From an uncultured Clostridia bacterium (GTDB lineage: Bacteria; Bacillota; Clostridia; TANB77; CAG-508): a stretch of DNA of 8,447 nt. The stretch covers positions 1 through 8,447 of the forward strand of contig CAOSZT010000091.1 in assembly GCA_948528155.1 (NCBI GenBank). The letters run 5' to 3'. The position numbers and the translations under genes are program-made. The notes under the pieces are model-generated. The model saw only the letters and a list, made by a program, of their open reading frames with translations, was not told where the DNA came from and did no database searches. Shown one piece after another: positions 5,933 through 8,447 of the stretch; the first letter of the stretch is position 1, and the number at the start of each line of letters is the position of its first letter.

Positions 5933-5961
5933 ATTATATCAAATTCGTACCAAAAAATCAA
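5933..5961 (-). promoter_or_regulatory. Extended -10 promoter of the 68-residue gene
   Basis: On the minus strand, -35 TTGATT (5956-5961), 17-base spacer, and TGATATAAT (extended -10; TATAAT at 5933-5938). The predicted start near 5926 gives a leader of about 54 bases, which begins with an alternating AT stretch. Confidence 0.75.
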
Positions 5962-6065
5962 TTTATGTAAATCATATTGTATAAAAACTCTACTCCATTT
6001 TTTACCAATCGAATAAAGTTATATCTTAATTATATGAATAAATTTACATATCAACATTTTGACAA

Positions 6066-6881
6066 TCAATCCATATATAATTTATTAATTTCTGCTCCAA
6101 GGAATATAGTATAAAAACAAGCATATGTCCACATCATAACAAGAATTAATGTAGTTAAACTTCCATAAGTTATTGAAAATCCTTTAAAAATATCTAAATA
6201 CTTAGAAAAAACAAAAGAAATCACATTAAGACTAATAGCACCAAATATCGCACCTAAAATTTGTTTTTTTATTTTAACTTTATGGTGAGGAACATATTTG
6301 TATAAAAATAAAAAGACTATAAAAGTAATAAATATAAATATAAATTTAGTAAAAATATTAGATAAAAATGTAAAATTCTCTAAACCACCAAAATAATTTT
6401 TTACAATTGATACTAGACTATTACTAAATACTAATAATACTAATCCTACTACTAATAATATAATAAATATTATTGTTTGTATAATAGACATCAATTTTAA
6501 AAATATTGGTGAATTACTTTTTTTATCTTTTACATCATATACTATATGCAATCCTTTTATTAAAGCTAAAAGACCTTTTCCTGCTGACCATAAAGTAAAT
6601 ATTATTGATATCGAAATTGTCCCTATTGACTTTGAATATACTTCTTTTATTATTCCTAAAATAAATTCACTCATACTTTCTGGAATAACTTTAGAAATAA
6701 AATTAAACAATGTATGCTGATCTATATTTGTATATTGTATTAGTGTTAATAATAAAATTATAAATGGTATAAATGATAATATAGTATAATATGAACATTG
6801 TGCTGAATATCCATCTATATTATCATTACTAATATTTTCACATAATTTTTCTATTTTTTTATAATATACTTTAAGATTCAA
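6066..6881 (-). CDS. YihY/BrkB-family inner membrane protein
   Basis: A 271-residue integral membrane protein of the YihY/virulence factor BrkB family (PF03631, long misnamed ribonuclease BN); its transport or structural role is unsettled. Hallmarks: QCSYYTILSFIPF (28-40) in the first membrane segment, LWSAGKGLLALIKGLHIVY (97-115), YKYVPHHKVKIKKQILGAIFGA (194-215), and the C-terminal YGSLTTLILVMMWTYACFYTIFLGAEIN (239-266). About six membrane segments are expected (about 31-50, 88-112, 132-155, 176-194, 208-228, 243-263). The start is unusual: no in-frame ATG exists near the N-terminus. TTG at 6881 is the best in-frame codon, 12 bases from GGGG (6894-6897), while an out-of-frame ATG at 6889 is better placed and ends after three codons in a TGA overlapping the TTG. 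It follows the PF06541-like gene by about 48 bases and is probably co-transcribed. I found no clear terminator after it. Confidence 0.9.
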   Translation of the reverse strand: MNLKVYYKKIEKLCENISNDNIDGYSAQCSYYTILSFIPFIILLLTLIQYTNIDQHTLFNFISKVIPESMSEFILGIIKEVYSKSIGTISISIIFTLWSAGKGLLALIKGLHIVYDVKDKKSNSPIFLKLMSIIQTIIFIILLVVGLVLLVFSNSLVSIVKNYFGGLENFTFLSNIFTKFIFIFITFIVFLFLYKYVPHHKVKIKKQILGAIFGAISLNVISFVFSKYLDIFKGFSITYGSLTTLILVMMWTYACFYTIFLGAEINKLYMD

Positions 6882-6929
6882 ATTTTCATCAATCCCCTTT
6901 TAAGGTAATAAAGTCTAACAAATAAACTA

Positions 6930-7727
6930 TTAATTTTCTTTTTTCTCTTCTTTTATATTTTCAATTTTTTCTTTTAGTTCATCTTTTTGTTTTTTTACAC
7001 TTTCTTTAATCAAAACTTTTTGTTCTTCCATTTGTCTTTTTATTTTATCCTTTTTTTCTTTTATTTTTACTCTAATTATTTGTATTTTAGGATAAGCATT
7101 TATCAACCTTCTATGCAATACTGATTTTCCTGTTAATATTTCTCTTACCTTTTTTGTCATTTCTTCTGTATTATCTAAATCTTTTCCTATTTCTTTTGTT
7201 GTTTTTCCTAAATACCCTACAATTTTTGCTGATATAATATTATCTACTAAATATATTATTAATAATGTCCCAGATAATATATTTAGCCACATTTCTGAAA
7301 GTTTTTCTATATTTGTAATTAAAAATGGATTAGAAATATAAATAATAAACATTCCAAGTAATCCAAAAGGAATTATTGTATTTAAACATACTCTACCATT
7401 TATATTAAATTTCCTTTGACTATAATCCCACCATCTTGCATGATACATTTTTTCCATAAAATAACTAGTTAGATATTCTAATGTTCCACAAAGCAAAATT
7501 GCCATTATAAATAATGTAAATGGATCTTCTGTATATCTTTTTAATAATAAAGTTATCAAAATAGCTCCACTTCCATATATTGGGCAATATGGTCCTATTA
7601 GAAATCCTCTATTTATAAATCTTTTTAATTGTATTAATTTTCCTATTACTTCCATTAACCAGCCTAAAAAAGAATAAGATAGAAATAATAAAAAATATAT
7701 TCTTATGTCTATTCCAAATATAATCAT
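6930..7727 (-). CDS. PF06541-type (putative ABC transporter type IV / CmpB-like) membrane protein with coiled-coil tail
   Basis: A 265-residue protein with an N-terminal multispanning domain (about 9-172, four to five membrane segments) and a long, strongly charged lysine/glutamate-rich helix (about 215-265) likely to form a cytoplasmic coiled coil. Conserved motifs of the family are visible: SFLGWLMEVI (19-28), RGFLIGPYCPIYGSGA (40-55), LEYLTSYFMEKMYHARWWDYS (83-103) and FNINGRVCL (107-115). The family is annotated as a putative ABC transporter component, but no ATPase is encoded nearby and the function is not established. The start is ATG at 7727, with AAGGAG 5 bases upstream. It lies about 74 bases after the pilin-like gene and upstream of the BrkB-type gene; the two multispanning proteins probably form one unit concerned with the cell envelope. 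No convincing promoter was found in the short gap before it. Confidence 0.85.
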   Translation of the reverse strand: MIIFGIDIRIYFLLFLSYSFLGWLMEVIGKLIQLKRFINRGFLIGPYCPIYGSGAILITLLLKRYTEDPFTLFIMAILLCGTLEYLTSYFMEKMYHARWWDYSQRKFNINGRVCLNTIIPFGLLGMFIIYISNPFLITNIEKLSEMWLNILSGTLLIIYLVDNIISAKIVGYLGKTTKEIGKDLDNTEEMTKKVREILTGKSVLHRRLINAYPKIQIIRVKIKEKKDKIKRQMEEQKVLIKESVKKQKDELKEKIENIKEEKKEN

Positions 7728-7800
7728 ATTTTCTCCTTTTTTATTATTAAAATAATACTCAAATTAACAATATTTTAATTAAATTTTTACAATACCTTTT

Positions 7801-8352
7801 TTATTTTACTCCAATTATCTTAGTTAATGAAAATGCTCCAGCTCCTGATGAATAAGTAATAATTAATGATCTATCTGATGTAAATGCCATATATTTATGT
7901 ACAGCATTATACATACATATAAAAACATGAGCATTTGTTGAATTAATCAATCCCTCAAAATATCCTTTTTCTTTTATAGTTCTTACATCCATAATATTAT
8001 CAATTGCTGCTCCTGTAGCTGCCCACTCAGTTTGTAAAAGTAAATATTTATAATTTTCAATACTATCTTTTAATGTTGCTGTTTCTCCAGTACCTTCTAT
8101 TCTTCCTTCCCATAAAATATTATCATCTATTATACTTCTATCACCATTAATATGTTTTTCAACTTCTTTTTCATATTCTAATATTGTATCATTTTCTAAT
8201 TTTTTTGAATTGTCATATTTTTCTTTTGCTTGTTTTGATTGTTCAAATAATCCATTTTTTGTTAATTGTGATATTGTTATGCCTGCTAATATTAACAATA
8301 CTATTATTGTTATAATTAATGATATCAATGTAATCCCCTTTGTATCTCTCAT
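7801..8352 (-). CDS. Pilin-like surface protein with phage-tail-like C-terminal region
   Basis: A 183-residue protein with a class III-like prepilin N-terminus: short basic leader MRDTKG, then the hydrophobic helix ITLISLIITIIVLLILAGIT (7-26) and an amphipathic helix (about 29-68, charged). A prepilin peptidase would cut after G6. The usual glutamate at mature position 5 is serine (S11). The C-terminal region (about 78-183) is beta-rich with LWEGRIEGTGETATLKDSIENYKYLLL, glycine/alanine-rich turns, and the ending SLTKIIGVK. That pattern recalls the C-terminal domains of phage tail and receptor-binding proteins of Firmicutes, as judged from memory. It is probably secreted and held in or on the membrane, perhaps as a minor pilin, pseudopilin or adhesin. 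The ATG at 8352 has AGGAGGAG 7-9 bases upstream. No pilus assembly genes are visible in the window. Confidence 0.8.
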   Translation of the reverse strand: MRDTKGITLISLIITIIVLLILAGITISQLTKNGLFEQSKQAKEKYDNSKKLENDTILEYEKEVEKHINGDRSIIDDNILWEGRIEGTGETATLKDSIENYKYLLLQTEWAATGAAIDNIMDVRTIKEKGYFEGLINSTNAHVFICMYNAVHKYMAFTSDRSLIITYSSGAGAFSLTKIIGVK

Positions 8353-8423
8353 TTCTATTCTCCTCCTATGTTTTATAATTTTTCTACAATTTTTTCATTT
8401 TCTAAAGCTCATTTCTTTTGTTT

Positions 8424-8429
8424 ATTATA
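8424..8429 (-). promoter_or_regulatory. Possible -10 box of the pilin-like gene
   Basis: A perfect TATAAT on the minus strand, about 70 bases before the pilin-like start codon. The matching -35 box would lie at or beyond the window's end at 8447, so the promoter cannot be confirmed. The rest of the leader is AT-rich, so a chance match is possible. Confidence 0.3.
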
Positions 8430-8447
8430 TTAATTAATATTCATTAT

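Noticed and set aside
5922..5935. Alternating AT stretch upstream of the 68-residue gene
   Set aside because: Simple low-complexity sequence near a promoter, common in such genomes; no repeat function is claimed.
5965..6049. Inverted words ATGTAAAT (5965-5972) and ATTTACAT (6042-6049)
   Set aside because: Only 8 AT-rich bases with a 69-base loop; not a credible terminator for the BrkB-type gene.
7745..7770. AT-only dyad between the pilin-like and PF06541-like genes
   Set aside because: A 7-bp stem of only A and T with a 2-base loop is too weak to call a terminator.
8210..8437. Plus-strand open frame of 75 residues
   Set aside because: It is antisense to the pilin-like gene, without a ribosome binding site.

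Overview
The window looks like chromosomal DNA from a low-GC, endospore-forming member of the Clostridia, probably an uncultured gut lineage. This rests on very AT-rich sequence (many genes only about 20-30% G+C), arginine written almost always as AGA, strong GGAGG ribosome binding sites, a clear sporulation sigma factor SigH, a split (N-terminal-only) transketolase, and a pilin-like protein of a kind common in such bacteria. The species cannot be named from the sequence.

Left part (1-1140): two small genes of unknown function point away from each other: a 40-residue one on the minus strand (53-175) and a 153-residue one on the plus strand (595-1056). They share a 419-base AT-rich spacer holding a consensus-like promoter for each. 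Their coding DNA is richer in G+C (about 38% by hand count for the larger) and uses CGG for arginine, unlike the rest of the window, so the pair looks acquired. The larger gene ends in a strong hairpin terminator. Next come a minus-strand tRNA-Thr(GGT) and its hairpins.

Middle part (1383-5561, all minus strand): transcription runs from high to low coordinates. A consensus-like promoter at 5533-5561 starts a probable operon: transketolase N-terminal subunit, AlkD-like DNA alkylation repair protein, then a membrane-anchored GH18 glycosidase with a sporulation/cell-wall look. sigH follows with its own promoter, and a 16-bp hairpin after sigH separates it from tRNA-Thr. The C-terminal transketolase subunit, normally the next gene, is absent here.

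Right part (5623-8447, all minus strand): a pilin-like surface protein (7801-8352), a PF06541-type membrane protein with a basic coiled-coil tail (6930-7727), a YihY/BrkB-type membrane protein (6066-6881) and an isolated 68-residue protein (5666-5872) with its own promoter and terminator. The two membrane genes probably form one transcription unit. The BrkB-type gene has an unusual start.

Most of the window is ordinary housekeeping sequence. The best leads are the acquired divergent pair with a shared promoter-region motif, the pilin stalk joined to a phage-tail-like C-terminal region, the orphan transketolase half, and the BrkB gene with a mini-ORF at its start. I see no CRISPR array, insertion sequence, rRNA or recognisable riboswitch.
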